Origin: DAOUCV01 sp034432095
GTDB taxonomy: Bacteria > Chloroflexota > Dehalococcoidia > Dehalococcoidales > UBA2162
DNA length: 24,412 nucleotides
Direction: 5' to 3'
Assembly (NCBI GenBank): GCA_034432095.1
Contig: DAOUCV010000033.1
Location: forward strand, 1-24,412
Part shown: in pieces, positions 1 through 7,010 of the stretch
How positions within the stretch are numbered: position 1 is the first letter of the stretch
Layout: every line of letters starts with the position of its first letter
Position numbers and translations under genes: made by a program
Notes under the pieces: model-generated
The model's database searches: none
What the model saw: only the letters and a program-made list of their open reading frames with translations
What the model was told of the DNA's origin: nothing

Positions 1-165
1 ATAGAGATAGATGAAAAAAGAAAGGTTGCCCGGGTCAACGAGGCGCTCTGTAAGGGCTGTGGAGCCTGTGCTGTTACCTGCCCCTCAAAGGCTGTCCAGC
101 ACAAGAACTGGACACTAAAGCAATTCTTTGAGAAGGTTGATACTCTTACCCGGGAGTATAGTTAA
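1..165 (+). CDS. HdrA-like iron-sulfur protein, C-terminal end (partial)
   Basis: Frame 1 is open from the window edge to a TAA at 163-165 and gives 54 residues. A ferredoxin-type motif CKGCGACAVTC followed by P is visible (CxxCxxCxxxCP), which ligates one [4Fe-4S] cluster. The tail after it (NWTLKQFFEKVDTL) resembles the end of heterodisulfide reductase subunit A and related flavin/FeS electron-transfer proteins, where the last ferredoxin domain is followed by a short helix. HdrA-type proteins are cytoplasmic electron carriers, often flavin-bifurcating, in anaerobes. Only the C-terminus is present, so the assignment to HdrA rather than another multi-FeS oxidoreductase is an inference. The start and upstream neighbours lie outside the window. 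Confidence 0.65.
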   Translation: MEIDEKRKVARVNEALCKGCGACAVTCPSKAVQHKNWTLKQFFEKVDTLTREYS

Positions 166-228
166 GGGTATGAAGGCAGAAAACAAGGGTCAGCACAGAA
201 AAAGACTGCCAAAGACGTATCTCCTTCT

Positions 229-564
229 TTATTTCTTTCGCCTTGATACCGAGCTAATCTGTTTATAGAAACCGCTTCCTGCTACCACCAGCAGGTCGCT
301 GAACCGTCCGGCGGCTCTCTTCCTAGCCATATTCTCGCTGTTGGCTTTCTTTAACTTTTCAATGTCGTCGGTCTCTACTTCGTATAAGGCAAGGAATTTA
401 GCCCTTCCCTCCGAAGGCTGAGTGTTCTCATACCGAGTCGCCCGGATGAAGCCGGGGGTCTCCAGCACATCGGGCAGATGAATCTTATCATACCACTCAT
501 TAAACTCTGCTTCCCGCGACGCATCAGTGCAGTTGGTCTCCACCATTATCAGCCACTTTGCCAT
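229..564 (-). CDS. small dimeric alpha/beta-barrel (EthD/ABM-like) protein
   Basis: This 111-residue protein starts at an ATG with a good ribosome-binding site (AAGGAGGGAG, 5 nt upstream). The N-terminus has a beta strand (KWLIMVETNC), then an EFNEWYDKIHLPDVLETPGF segment, then strands around RATRYE and KFLALYEVE. The pattern (N)xWYxxxHLPxxLxxPGF is typical of the EthD-like and antibiotic-biosynthesis-monooxygenase-like dimeric ferredoxin-fold superfamily. Members dimerise and either bind small hydrophobic molecules or have unknown roles. No catalytic residue can be named. The gene is monocistronic, convergent with the HdrA-like gene and divergent from mscS. The family call is moderately sure and the function is unknown. 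Confidence 0.6.
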   Translation of the reverse strand: MAKWLIMVETNCTDASREAEFNEWYDKIHLPDVLETPGFIRATRYENTQPSEGRAKFLALYEVETDDIEKLKKANSENMARKRAAGRFSDLLVVAGSGFYKQISSVSRRKK

Positions 565-698
565 ATTGACTCCCTCCTTTCAATGGACAATACTACCACG
601 CTACCGACAAGTAATGCCAGTGGGGAGAGAAACTCCTCTCAGATGAATTATCCGGGGTTACATAAAAAGAGCTAAAAGAGCCGGAGAAAGCATTATTT

Positions 699-707
699 TG
701 ATATAAT
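699..707 (+). promoter_or_regulatory. extended -10 promoter element for mscS
   Basis: TGATATAAT (TGnTATAAT) is a perfect extended -10 element about 30 nt before the mscS start codon. No convincing -35 hexamer lies 16-18 bp upstream, which fits an extended -10 promoter. A GGGAGG ribosome-binding site follows at 726-731, 6 nt before the ATG. Confidence 0.45.
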
Positions 708-737
708 CTAGCTGAATCTAAGTCTGGGAGGCATAAA

Positions 738-1637
738 ATGGTTAATTGGGCCCCACTAACAGATTGGTTTTTGCAACATGGCACCCGCATTCTTATCATC
801 CTGGCTATGGGAGCCGGACTATGGTTCGCTTTGAAAAAATTGTTACCACCACTGGTGCGCCACACCATGGTCAGAACCAAGGGCGAAAGCGAGCGTGGAG
901 TTGAGAAAAGGACGGCTACCCTTGTCGGAGTTCTTCAATGGGCAGGACAGATTTTCATCGTCATCGTTATCATATTGATGATTCTGTCTGAGTTGAACAT
1001 ACAGATTGCGCCGGTGCTGGCTGGCTTCGGTATAGCCGGCATTGCCGTCGGCTTCGGCGCTCAGTACCTGATAAGAGACCTTATTGCTGGCATCTTCATC
1101 ATCTGGGAAAACCAGTACCGGGTAGGAGATGTGGCACGGTTGGCGGATATCACCGGGGAGGTAGAAGAAATAAACCTGCGGAGGACGGTGCTCCGCGACC
1201 TTGATGGTATCGTCCACCATATACCCAATGGCGAGATTAGGATTGCCAGCAACCTCACCAGACACTTTTCCAGGGTTAATCTCAATGTCCCGGTAGCCTA
1301 CCATACCGACTTAGACCATGCCATAAGGGTGATAAACAGGGTAGGAAAGGAACTAGCTAACGATGAGAACTGGCGTGACCGTATTAAAACCCCTCCTCAG
1401 GTACTGAGGGTAGATAACCTTGGTGACTCCGGGATAGAGATAAAGATTTTAGGTGATGTTAAGCCCCACGACAAGTGGTCAGTGATGGGGGAATTGAGGT
1501 TGCGCCTCAAGAAGGCTTTTGACGATGAGGGCATAGAGATCCCCTGGCCTCACACCAAGGTCTACTTCGGCAACTCTATCCCCAGTCCGAACGATGGAAA
1601 GAGTAAGGAAAGTGCCGAGAAGGAAAATCTGCTATAA
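738..1637 (+). CDS. mscS: small-conductance mechanosensitive ion channel, MscS family
   Basis: This 299-residue membrane channel opens under membrane tension to release solutes during hypo-osmotic shock. Hydrophobic segments lie at about residues 17-33, 65-86 and 89-123. The third is the pore-lining TM3, with the Gly/Ala-rich packing motif GIAGIAVGFGAQYLIRD (98-114) that identifies the family. It is followed by the cytoplasmic beta domain (about 125-185) and an alpha/beta C-terminal domain ending in a charged, probably disordered tail. The length matches short MscS proteins. The ATG at 738 has GGGAGG 6 nt upstream. The gene is followed after 38 nt by the bL25 gene. Whether they are cotranscribed is uncertain, because a TATAAT sits over the mscS stop codon. 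Confidence 0.93.
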   Translation: MVNWAPLTDWFLQHGTRILIILAMGAGLWFALKKLLPPLVRHTMVRTKGESERGVEKRTATLVGVLQWAGQIFIVIVIILMILSELNIQIAPVLAGFGIAGIAVGFGAQYLIRDLIAGIFIIWENQYRVGDVARLADITGEVEEINLRRTVLRDLDGIVHHIPNGEIRIASNLTRHFSRVNLNVPVAYHTDLDHAIRVINRVGKELANDENWRDRIKTPPQVLRVDNLGDSGIEIKILGDVKPHDKWSVMGELRLRLKKAFDDEGIEIPWPHTKVYFGNSIPSPNDGKSKESAEKENLL

Positions 1638-1638
1638 T
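1633..1638 (+). promoter_or_regulatory. possible -10 element for rplY
   Basis: A TATAAT hexamer overlaps the mscS stop codon and lies 38 nt before the rplY ATG. No good -35 is visible at 16-18 bp, so this may be fortuitous. If real, it would let bL25 be transcribed independently of mscS. Confidence 0.25.
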
Positions 1639-1675
1639 ATAGGTTAGTTTAAATCCTGTCGGGAAGGTGGAATAA

Positions 1676-2332
1676 ATGGAACTTTTAGCTAGTAAACGTA
1701 AGGTTCTGGGGAAGAAGGTTAGGTTTCTGCGCCGGCAGGGGATTACCCCGGTGCATCTATTCGGCCCCAATGTTGAGCCGATGCCACTCCAGTGTGATAC
1801 GGCACAACTTCAGCACGTGCTAGTTCGGACAGGGAAGACGGGGCTTATCAGCCTCAAACTTGACAAAGAGAAAACCCCCAGAACTGTGATGGTCCGCGAA
1901 GTCCAGAGAGAGCCGCGAACCGATGAGTTGCTTCACGTAGATTTCTATCAGGTAGACATGAAAAAGGAAATTAAGGTGGAGGTGCCTATCGTTCTGGTTG
2001 GAGAAGCCCCAGCTTTGAGATTAAAAGAGAACTTTCTGACACAGGAACTGAACAGCCTGACTATTGAATGTCTCCCTGACAGAATCCCCAGCCGGATAGA
2101 GTTGGACGTGAGTTCTCTCACTGAAACAGGGCAGGCAATCCACGTGAAGGACATCAGGCTAGCTGACGGGGTTACCGTCTTAAACAACCCGGAACAATTG
2201 GTAGCCAAGGTCAGCATCCGATATGTAGAGAGGGAAGTACCGGTCGGGAAGGTCGAAGCGGAGGTTAAGGCTGAAGCCCCTGAAGAAGCGGCACAACCTG
2301 AAAAAGCAACAGAGGAAAGACTAGGGCAGTAA
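1676..2332 (+). CDS. rplY: 50S ribosomal protein L25, long (CTC/TL5) form
   Basis: bL25 binds 5S rRNA in the large ribosomal subunit. The 218-residue length shows the two-domain general-stress/CTC form rather than the ~95-residue E. coli form. The N-terminal 5S-binding domain (about 1-92) begins LLASKRKVLGKKVRFLRRQG and contains HVDFYQVDM (83-91). The C-terminal TL5 domain follows (about 93-190), with SLTIECLPDRIPSRIELDVS-type strands and a DxxxLxdGVTVLNNPEQLVAKV-like segment. An Ala/Glu/Lys-rich tail (about 195-218) is probably disordered. The ATG has GGGAAGGTGG about 6 nt upstream. The gene is convergent with trxB, with a 32-nt gap. Confidence 0.93.
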   Translation: MELLASKRKVLGKKVRFLRRQGITPVHLFGPNVEPMPLQCDTAQLQHVLVRTGKTGLISLKLDKEKTPRTVMVREVQREPRTDELLHVDFYQVDMKKEIKVEVPIVLVGEAPALRLKENFLTQELNSLTIECLPDRIPSRIELDVSSLTETGQAIHVKDIRLADGVTVLNNPEQLVAKVSIRYVEREVPVGKVEAEVKAEAPEEAAQPEKATEERLGQ

Positions 2333-2364
2333 AAGAAGGTTACGAGGGCTTAACCTGGCTGACT

Positions 2365-3288
2365 TCACTGTTCAGTAAGGAAGCGTTGGGCGTAGATGGC
2401 GGCGGTAGCCCCGTCGCCGGCAGCAATTACTGACTGTCGGCCAGAGTCCCGGCGTATATCGCCAGCCGCAAAAATCCCCGGAATTTCCGTTTCCATCTTC
2501 ACATTAGTGACAATATAACCAGTGGCGTCCAGCTGCAGGGTACCCTTAAGGTACTCGGTATCCGGCTGAGCGCCGATACAAACAAAGACCCCGGCTACCT
2601 CCAGAGTTGATTTTCGCCCGGTTTTCACCTGATTGAGCCTGAGTCTTTTCACAAAGTCTTCGCCCTCAATCCTTTCCACCGTGGTATCCCACAGGAATTC
2701 TATTTTGGGCTCAGCGAAGGCTCTTTCCTGTAGAACCGCCGTAGCCCGGAGCTGATGACGACGGTGTATCACCATAACCTTGGTGGCAAACTTCGCCAGA
2801 TGCAGGGCTTCGGTGATCGCCACATCACTACCACCAACGACAGCTACTGGCTGGTCTCTAAATAAGGGCGCATCACAGGTAGCACAGTAAGACACCCCTT
2901 TGCCAGTGAACTCCTTTTCCCCAGGGACACCCAGCTTGCTCCGTTTTGAGCCGCCAGCAATAATTACCGCTTTAGCGACAAAATTGCCTTCGGTGGTCGT
3001 TACCACTTTCCCGTCTTCTTTAAGCTCAATGCCGGTAACCTCAGCGGTCAGCGTCCGCAAGCCGAACCTTGTTGCCTGCTGGTACATCAGTTGACCCAGC
3101 TCATAGCCACTGATGCCCTCCGGGAAGCCGGGAAAGTTTTCTATCCGCTCGGCATTGGTCATCTGACCGCCGATGAGTGCCCTCTCTATGAGCAGGCTAT
3201 TCAGTCGAGCTCTCGCGGTGTAAAGCCCGGCAGTAAGTCCCGCCGGACCACCACCAATGATAATCACATCATAACGGCGCTTGTCCAT
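2365..3288 (-). CDS. trxB: thioredoxin reductase (NADPH)
   Basis: This 307-residue FAD enzyme reduces thioredoxin with NADPH. The N-terminal FAD motif GGGPAGLTAGLYTARA spans 12-27. The redox-active CATC sits at 135-138, as in low-molecular-weight bacterial TrxR. The NADPH domain has VVGGSDVAITEA (from about 150; the usual form is GGGDSA, so this copy is slightly altered) and HRRHQLRA (175-182), the arginines of which bind the 2'-phosphate of NADPH. A C-terminal FAD motif GIFAAGDI (271-278) is present. The ATG overlaps the 3' end of the preceding thioredoxin-like gene by 20 nt, and trxB is the last gene of the eight-gene operon. Confidence 0.95.
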   Translation of the reverse strand: MDKRRYDVIIIGGGPAGLTAGLYTARARLNSLLIERALIGGQMTNAERIENFPGFPEGISGYELGQLMYQQATRFGLRTLTAEVTGIELKEDGKVVTTTEGNFVAKAVIIAGGSKRSKLGVPGEKEFTGKGVSYCATCDAPLFRDQPVAVVGGSDVAITEALHLAKFATKVMVIHRRHQLRATAVLQERAFAEPKIEFLWDTTVERIEGEDFVKRLRLNQVKTGRKSTLEVAGVFVCIGAQPDTEYLKGTLQLDATGYIVTNVKMETEIPGIFAAGDIRRDSGRQSVIAAGDGATAAIYAQRFLTEQ

Positions 3289-3625
3289 CAGCGTTATGCC
3301 CCAACTCTATCTCAACCTCAATAACGTTCAATAACTGGCGAATGTCAAACCGCCCTGAAATTCTAAGCTGACCATTAATCAGCAGCAGTGGTAACGAGAG
3401 GTTTCCGCCCTTGACTTCTGCACTCCATTTTAGTGCCTCGGGATTAGTCGTATCTTTCGACAGGTCAAGATACACCAGCCCCACTCTATCGCCAAACCTG
3501 TCTTTAACGCGCTGGCGGGCTAAAGTTACGGCTTCGGGGGAAGACCAATTCACCCCGCACTCAGCCTCGCACTCATGCCGGCGGCTATCATTGATGATGG
3601 TGATTTGAATGTCATCCTTTGCCAA
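3269..3625 (-). CDS. thioredoxin-fold-like protein with a CX3C motif, between trxA and trxB
   Basis: The protein has 118 residues if it starts at the TTG at 3625, which has GGAGAG about 6 nt upstream inside the trxA 3' end. A GTG at 3631 is an alternative. The architecture looks like a thioredoxin fold: a first strand (IQITIIND), a cysteine-containing loop (HECEAEC, Cys19 and Cys23), a helix, a second strand (GLVYLDLS), then a LPLLLING segment (from about 78) whose proline is placed like the cis-proline of thioredoxins, then ISGRFDIRQLL. The usual CxxC is replaced by CxxxC, and the flanking Trp is absent. It is sandwiched with overlaps between thioredoxin (upstream) and thioredoxin reductase (downstream), so a redox role is inferred. 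I do not recognise a named family. Confidence 0.7.
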   Translation of the reverse strand: MAKDDIQITIINDSRRHECEAECGVNWSSPEAVTLARQRVKDRFGDRVGLVYLDLSKDTTNPEALKWSAEVKGGNLSLPLLLINGQLRISGRFDIRQLLNVIEVEIELGHNADGQAPL

Positions 3626-3944
3626 GGGCACTCTCCAGAGTTCGCTGCAACTCTCTTTTCGGCCTGGCACCCACAATATGGGAGACAGGCTCTCCATTCT
3701 TAAAGATAAGAAGGGTGGGAATACTCTTTATGCTATAGCTAGCTGCCGTCTTCGGGTTGCGGTCAACGTCCATCTTGACAAAATCTATCCTACCGCTATA
3801 CTCCTCTGCCAGCTCATCAAGTATTGGGGCAACCATAAGGCAGGGTTTACACCAGGCTGCCCAGAAGTCTACCAACACCGGTCTCTTAGCCTGCAGCACC
3901 ATTCGCTCAAAGTTACCATCATCTACCAGTACAGGCTTACTCAT
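3612..3944 (-). CDS. trxA: thioredoxin with WCKPC active site
   Basis: This 110-residue cytoplasmic dithiol carrier has the classic order: strand PVLVDFWAAWC, active site WCKPC (31-35), MDVDRNP (58-64), cis-proline loop SIPTLL (74-79), then a FKNG turn and the C-terminal helix. The active-site residue between the cysteines is Lys instead of Gly, a variation expected to alter redox potential or partner choice. The start is set at the ATG at 3944, because AAGGAGG lies 6 nt upstream and the N-terminus then matches family length; a longer in-frame start adds 8 residues without homology. It overlaps the plsX stop by 8 nt and the next gene by 14 nt, so translation is probably coupled. Confidence 0.95.
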   Translation of the reverse strand: MSKPVLVDDGNFERMVLQAKRPVLVDFWAAWCKPCLMVAPILDELAEEYSGRIDFVKMDVDRNPKTAASYSIKSIPTLLIFKNGEPVSHIVGARPKRELQRTLESALGKG

Positions 3945-4932
3945 AGCTCTCCTCCTTAATTCTCTCACAGATGCCTCGTTCTACAGCCTGCTTGGCTAAA
4001 CCAATAGCATTCTTAATCGCCTTTGCCCGACTGCGGCCGTGAGCTTTGATAATATTCCCGTTTACTCCCAGAAGATACGACCCGCCGGATTCCCGGTAGT
4101 CCAGCCTTTTAGACCAAGAGTCCATCCCAATACCGCGGTCCGAGGCTCGTGATGAAAGGCTATAAGCCTTGGAGAAAATCTGCCCGACTTGACCCAGAGA
4201 ATACAACCAGGTGGCACTTAAGCCCTCTATCGTTTTGAGCACGATGTTACCGGTAAAGCCATCCGTAACGATGACATTTGCTTTTCCTGTCAGCATATCC
4301 TGACCCTCTATGTTGCCGAGAAAGTTTAGCTTGGTCTTTTTGAGGAGTTGATAACTCTCTCGGGCTAGACGGTTGCCTTTGGTCTCCTCCTCACCGTTAT
4401 TGAGCAAGCTAACGCTGGGAGAGTCGATGCCGAAGATCTCTCTAATATAGGTGGAGCCTAACTGGGCAAATTGAACCAGGTGCTTTGGTCGGCAGTCAGC
4501 GTTAGCCCCGGCATCGATAAGGAGGACAGGGACAACGCTATTGATGCTAATGAGACTGCCTATAGCCGGACGTTCTATCCCTTTTATCTTGCCTAGACTA
4601 ACCAGAGCCGAATAGAAAATGGCCCCCGTATTGCCTGCGGAAACAAAGGCTGAGGCTAGACCGTCTCTTACCAGGTTGGTGCCCACGACTATTGAAGAGT
4701 CTGGCTTACTGTGGACGGCTTCAATGGGTGATTCGTCAGAACCGATATTCTGGCTGGCGTCAATAATTTTAATGCCCAATTTCCCGATATAGCGACCAGC
4801 CAGCACACGGAGTATCTCTTTCCTGCCCACCAGGGCAATTTCTACCTCATACTCTCGAGCCGCTCTGATAGCCCCCTTGACGATTTCGTGGGGAGCATAC
4901 TCCCCGCCGGCGGCATCAACGGCGATTATCAT
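3937..4932 (-). CDS. plsX: phosphate acyltransferase PlsX
   Basis: PlsX converts acyl-ACP and phosphate to acyl-phosphate, the first step of the PlsX/PlsY glycerophospholipid pathway, and acts at the membrane surface. Its 331 residues fit the family. The N-terminus MIIAVDAAGGEYAP corresponds to the family MxIAlDAMGGDxAP motif. Other hallmarks are GSDESPIEAVHSKPDSSI, FVSAGNTGA, the LIDAGANADCRP segment and VTDGFTGNIVLKT. The ATG overlaps the upstream activase stop in an ATGA arrangement (4929-4932). In many bacteria plsX sits with rpmF and fab genes. Here it sits between an ATP-dependent FeS activator gene and thioredoxin genes, an unusual context. Confidence 0.95.
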   Translation of the reverse strand: MIIAVDAAGGEYAPHEIVKGAIRAAREYEVEIALVGRKEILRVLAGRYIGKLGIKIIDASQNIGSDESPIEAVHSKPDSSIVVGTNLVRDGLASAFVSAGNTGAIFYSALVSLGKIKGIERPAIGSLISINSVVPVLLIDAGANADCRPKHLVQFAQLGSTYIREIFGIDSPSVSLLNNGEEETKGNRLARESYQLLKKTKLNFLGNIEGQDMLTGKANVIVTDGFTGNIVLKTIEGLSATWLYSLGQVGQIFSKAYSLSSRASDRGIGMDSWSKRLDYRESGGSYLLGVNGNIIKAHGRSRAKAIKNAIGLAKQAVERGICERIKEESYE

Positions 4933-5900
4933 TTGCCCTCCTCAATCAACACTCTTTCCCAGAGGTCACAGCGCCCTCCCCACCGGGCAAGAACCTGACC
5001 ATTGGTGGAGATTTGAGCTATTTCACATAGATTGGGGCAGGCTTTGCATTCAAACGAGGAGGTACGGTACTTTACCTCGCTTACGCCAAACCCCCTGAAC
5101 TTGCTCCTCTTACTGCTAGCCATCTCTTCGTGTACCAGCAGAGCAGCCCCTATGGCTCCCATAATCTCGTGATGGCGTGGCACAATAACCTCGGTCTTAA
5201 GCTCTTCCTCCAAAGCCTTAACGATAGCCCGGTTAAAGGCAACCCCGCCCTGAAATACTACCGGAGGTTTAATTTCCTTTCCCAGACCAACGTTATTGAG
5301 GTAATTGCGTACCAATGCCTGACATAATCCGTAGAGAATGTCCTCAATTTGATGACCTATCTGCTGTTTGTGAACCATGTCTGATTCAGCAAAAACCGTG
5401 CATCGCCCGGCGATACGCACCGGGGTCTGACTCTTCATCGCTCGCTGGCTGAATTCCCCAATACTCATATTCAGGCGCAGCGCCTGGTGGTCAAGGAAAC
5501 TACCAGTACCCGCGGCACATACCGTATTCATGCCGAAATCAGTGACAATCCCGTCCCTGATAATGATAATCTTACTGTCCTGTCCACCTATCTCAATGAC
5601 AGTTTGCACCTGGGGAAAATAGAACAGGGCAGCCGTAGCATGGCTGGTAATCTCATTTTTGACCAAATCGGCGTTAACAATGACCCCAGCCAGATAGCGA
5701 GCACTGCCAGTGGTAGCCACACCACAGATGTCAACATCAGGGGGCAGTTTCTCTTTAATCTGCCCGAGCCCCTGCTGCACCATCTCAATAGGCTTACCCT
5801 GCGTTGGCAGGTAGACGTGGGCGATAAGCTCGTCCTTCTCATCCAGTACCGCCAGCTTGGTGGTTACCGAGCCAACATCAATACCCAGATAGGCTTCCAT
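4929..5900 (-). CDS. BadF/BadG/BcrA/HgdC-family ATPase, 2-hydroxyacyl-CoA dehydratase activator type
   Basis: This 323-residue member of the ASKHA (actin/Hsp70/sugar-kinase) ATPase fold activates 2-hydroxyacyl-CoA dehydratases or double-cubane-cluster reductases by ATP-driven injection of a low-potential electron. Visible motifs are phosphate-1 GIDVGSVTTK (7-16), GGQDSK (105-110), CAAGTGSF (128-135) and GRCTVFAESDM (165-175). Cys128 and Cys167 correspond to the two ligands by which each HgdC monomer holds the intersubunit [4Fe-4S] cluster. A C-terminal extension carries CKACPNLC (Cys285, 288, 292) and Cys311, which suggests an additional metal or FeS site. The start is set at the ATG at 5900 with AGGAG 5 nt upstream. 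It follows the HgdB-like gene by 9 nt and overlaps plsX by 4 nt. The physiological partner is inferred to be the two upstream proteins. Confidence 0.9.
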   Translation of the reverse strand: MEAYLGIDVGSVTTKLAVLDEKDELIAHVYLPTQGKPIEMVQQGLGQIKEKLPPDVDICGVATTGSARYLAGVIVNADLVKNEITSHATAALFYFPQVQTVIEIGGQDSKIIIIRDGIVTDFGMNTVCAAGTGSFLDHQALRLNMSIGEFSQRAMKSQTPVRIAGRCTVFAESDMVHKQQIGHQIEDILYGLCQALVRNYLNNVGLGKEIKPPVVFQGGVAFNRAIVKALEEELKTEVIVPRHHEIMGAIGAALLVHEEMASSKRSKFRGFGVSEVKYRTSSFECKACPNLCEIAQISTNGQVLARWGGRCDLWERVLIEEGK

Positions 5901-5909
5901 CAACACTCC

Positions 5910-7010
5910 TTAAATGTTTACTCTTTGCTGACGGTGATTACCTGCCCGCCGACGGTGCTCAAGCAGGTCAACGAAGGCTTCCAGTCTGGTCAGCATACCC
6001 GTTTTGGTTATCTGTTCATCGCAAAGGATGGTCAGCACCGGAATATTCTCCTTAGTTCTGGGCATAATATTCTGAGCTATTATTTCTGGCATACAGGTGA
6101 AGGGGGCTAGATGTATCATACCATCATATTCCCTACTGTGCAGGACTTTCTCTCCCACCGATTCCCAGCCGTCGCCACCAATATCTCGTTTAAGATAGGG
6201 CAAGGCAGCCCGGTGAATCCTGTCCTTCTCGTTCACGCCCAGGGGATTAAGGAACAGGCTGAATTTGGTCCATTCGGAGATAAAGGTGGTCCGCCTTACC
6301 TCCACTCCCAGTTTCCCTAGCTCACTCTCCACATCAAAATTAGAGAAGGGCTCCAGCACTACATAGAACTCCCCGGTAACGCCCACTATCAGTGGTCTGG
6401 CTTCAGGGTCTTTAGCTACCTGATTAAGCTGGTCAATATACTCCGCTTCAACCTTCTTCAAGGTGCGGTAATCATCAGCCTTATCAATAGCAACAAGCGA
6501 CCTAGAGTATATCTGGTTAGCTGTCCCCTTTATCAGCTCTACCGGTCGCACCTTTTGCACCACGCGCTCTATCCTGTCCATGGCGTTTAGTTTGCTCAGA
6601 CCGAAGCGGAAGGCTGAAATAATCTTAGACCAGGGGGCATCATTTGCCAAGCGCTTGATTATTTTCAACAAGCCCAAAAGCTTTTGCTCCGAAACCCCTA
6701 ATTTAATGATTTCAATATTATAGCCAAGGTCACGCAGGATTTCCTCCTGGGTTCTGGCGTAATAGCCCAGACGGCAGATACCATAACCCCCAGCCATAAG
6801 CAGAGTATCCGCCCCCAGCTCGGCGGCTTCAATCATGTTACCCAGAGTCAGTTTAAAGGGAATACACAGCCCTTCAGGGGAGTGCTTAACACCAAGGGAT
6901 AGAGTCCGCTGATTAGTCAGCGGCGGTAGAATATAGTCAACATCAAGCCTTTCAAAGAGCGCTTTAAGCGGTATATACAGACTCCCCATATGGGGCATGC
7001 TTACACGCAT
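5910..7010 (-). CDS. HgdB/2-hydroxyglutaryl-CoA dehydratase D-component-like protein (COG3581-like)
   Basis: This 366-residue protein belongs to the broad HgdB-like group. It begins MRVSMPHMGSLYIPLKALFE and has cysteines at 49 (SPEGLCIPF), 79 (GYGICRLGYY), 306 (APFTCMPEI) and 330 (TILCDEQ), which are plausible cluster ligands. The end carries TKTGMLTRLEAFVDLL, matching the C-terminal motif of 2-hydroxyacyl-CoA dehydratase subunits and of the upstream paralogue (TRLEAFTD). In established systems, HgdB-like subunits hold a [4Fe-4S] or double-cubane cluster that receives electrons from the activase. The substrate is unknown here and no partner alpha subunit of the classical HgdA type is seen. 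The ATG overlaps the preceding gene by 10 nt. Confidence 0.8.
   Translation of the reverse strand: MRVSMPHMGSLYIPLKALFERLDVDYILPPLTNQRTLSLGVKHSPEGLCIPFKLTLGNMIEAAELGADTLLMAGGYGICRLGYYARTQEEILRDLGYNIEIIKLGVSEQKLLGLLKIIKRLANDAPWSKIISAFRFGLSKLNAMDRIERVVQKVRPVELIKGTANQIYSRSLVAIDKADDYRTLKKVEAEYIDQLNQVAKDPEARPLIVGVTGEFYVVLEPFSNFDVESELGKLGVEVRRTTFISEWTKFSLFLNPLGVNEKDRIHRAALPYLKRDIGGDGWESVGEKVLHSREYDGMIHLAPFTCMPEIIAQNIMPRTKENIPVLTILCDEQITKTGMLTRLEAFVDLLEHRRRAGNHRQQRVNI

Noticed and set aside
625..640. GAGAG/CTCTC hairpin in the gap between the small barrel protein and mscS
   Set aside because: A 5-bp stem without a T-run and with no conserved context. No function can be supported.
593..880. Minus-strand open frame overlapping the mscS promoter and 5' end
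   Set aside because: It covers the extended -10 and start of mscS on the other strand and yields no recognisable protein features.
2337..2356. Weak inverted repeat AGGTTA/TAACCT between rplY and trxB as a bidirectional terminator
   Set aside because: Only 6 bp with an 8-nt loop and no T-run on either side. It is too weak to call.
5487..6110. Long plus-strand open frame (207 codons) antisense to the activase and HgdB-like genes
   Set aside because: The opposite strand encodes clear ATPase motifs across the same DNA. The antisense product has no recognisable motifs and no convincing ribosome-binding site.
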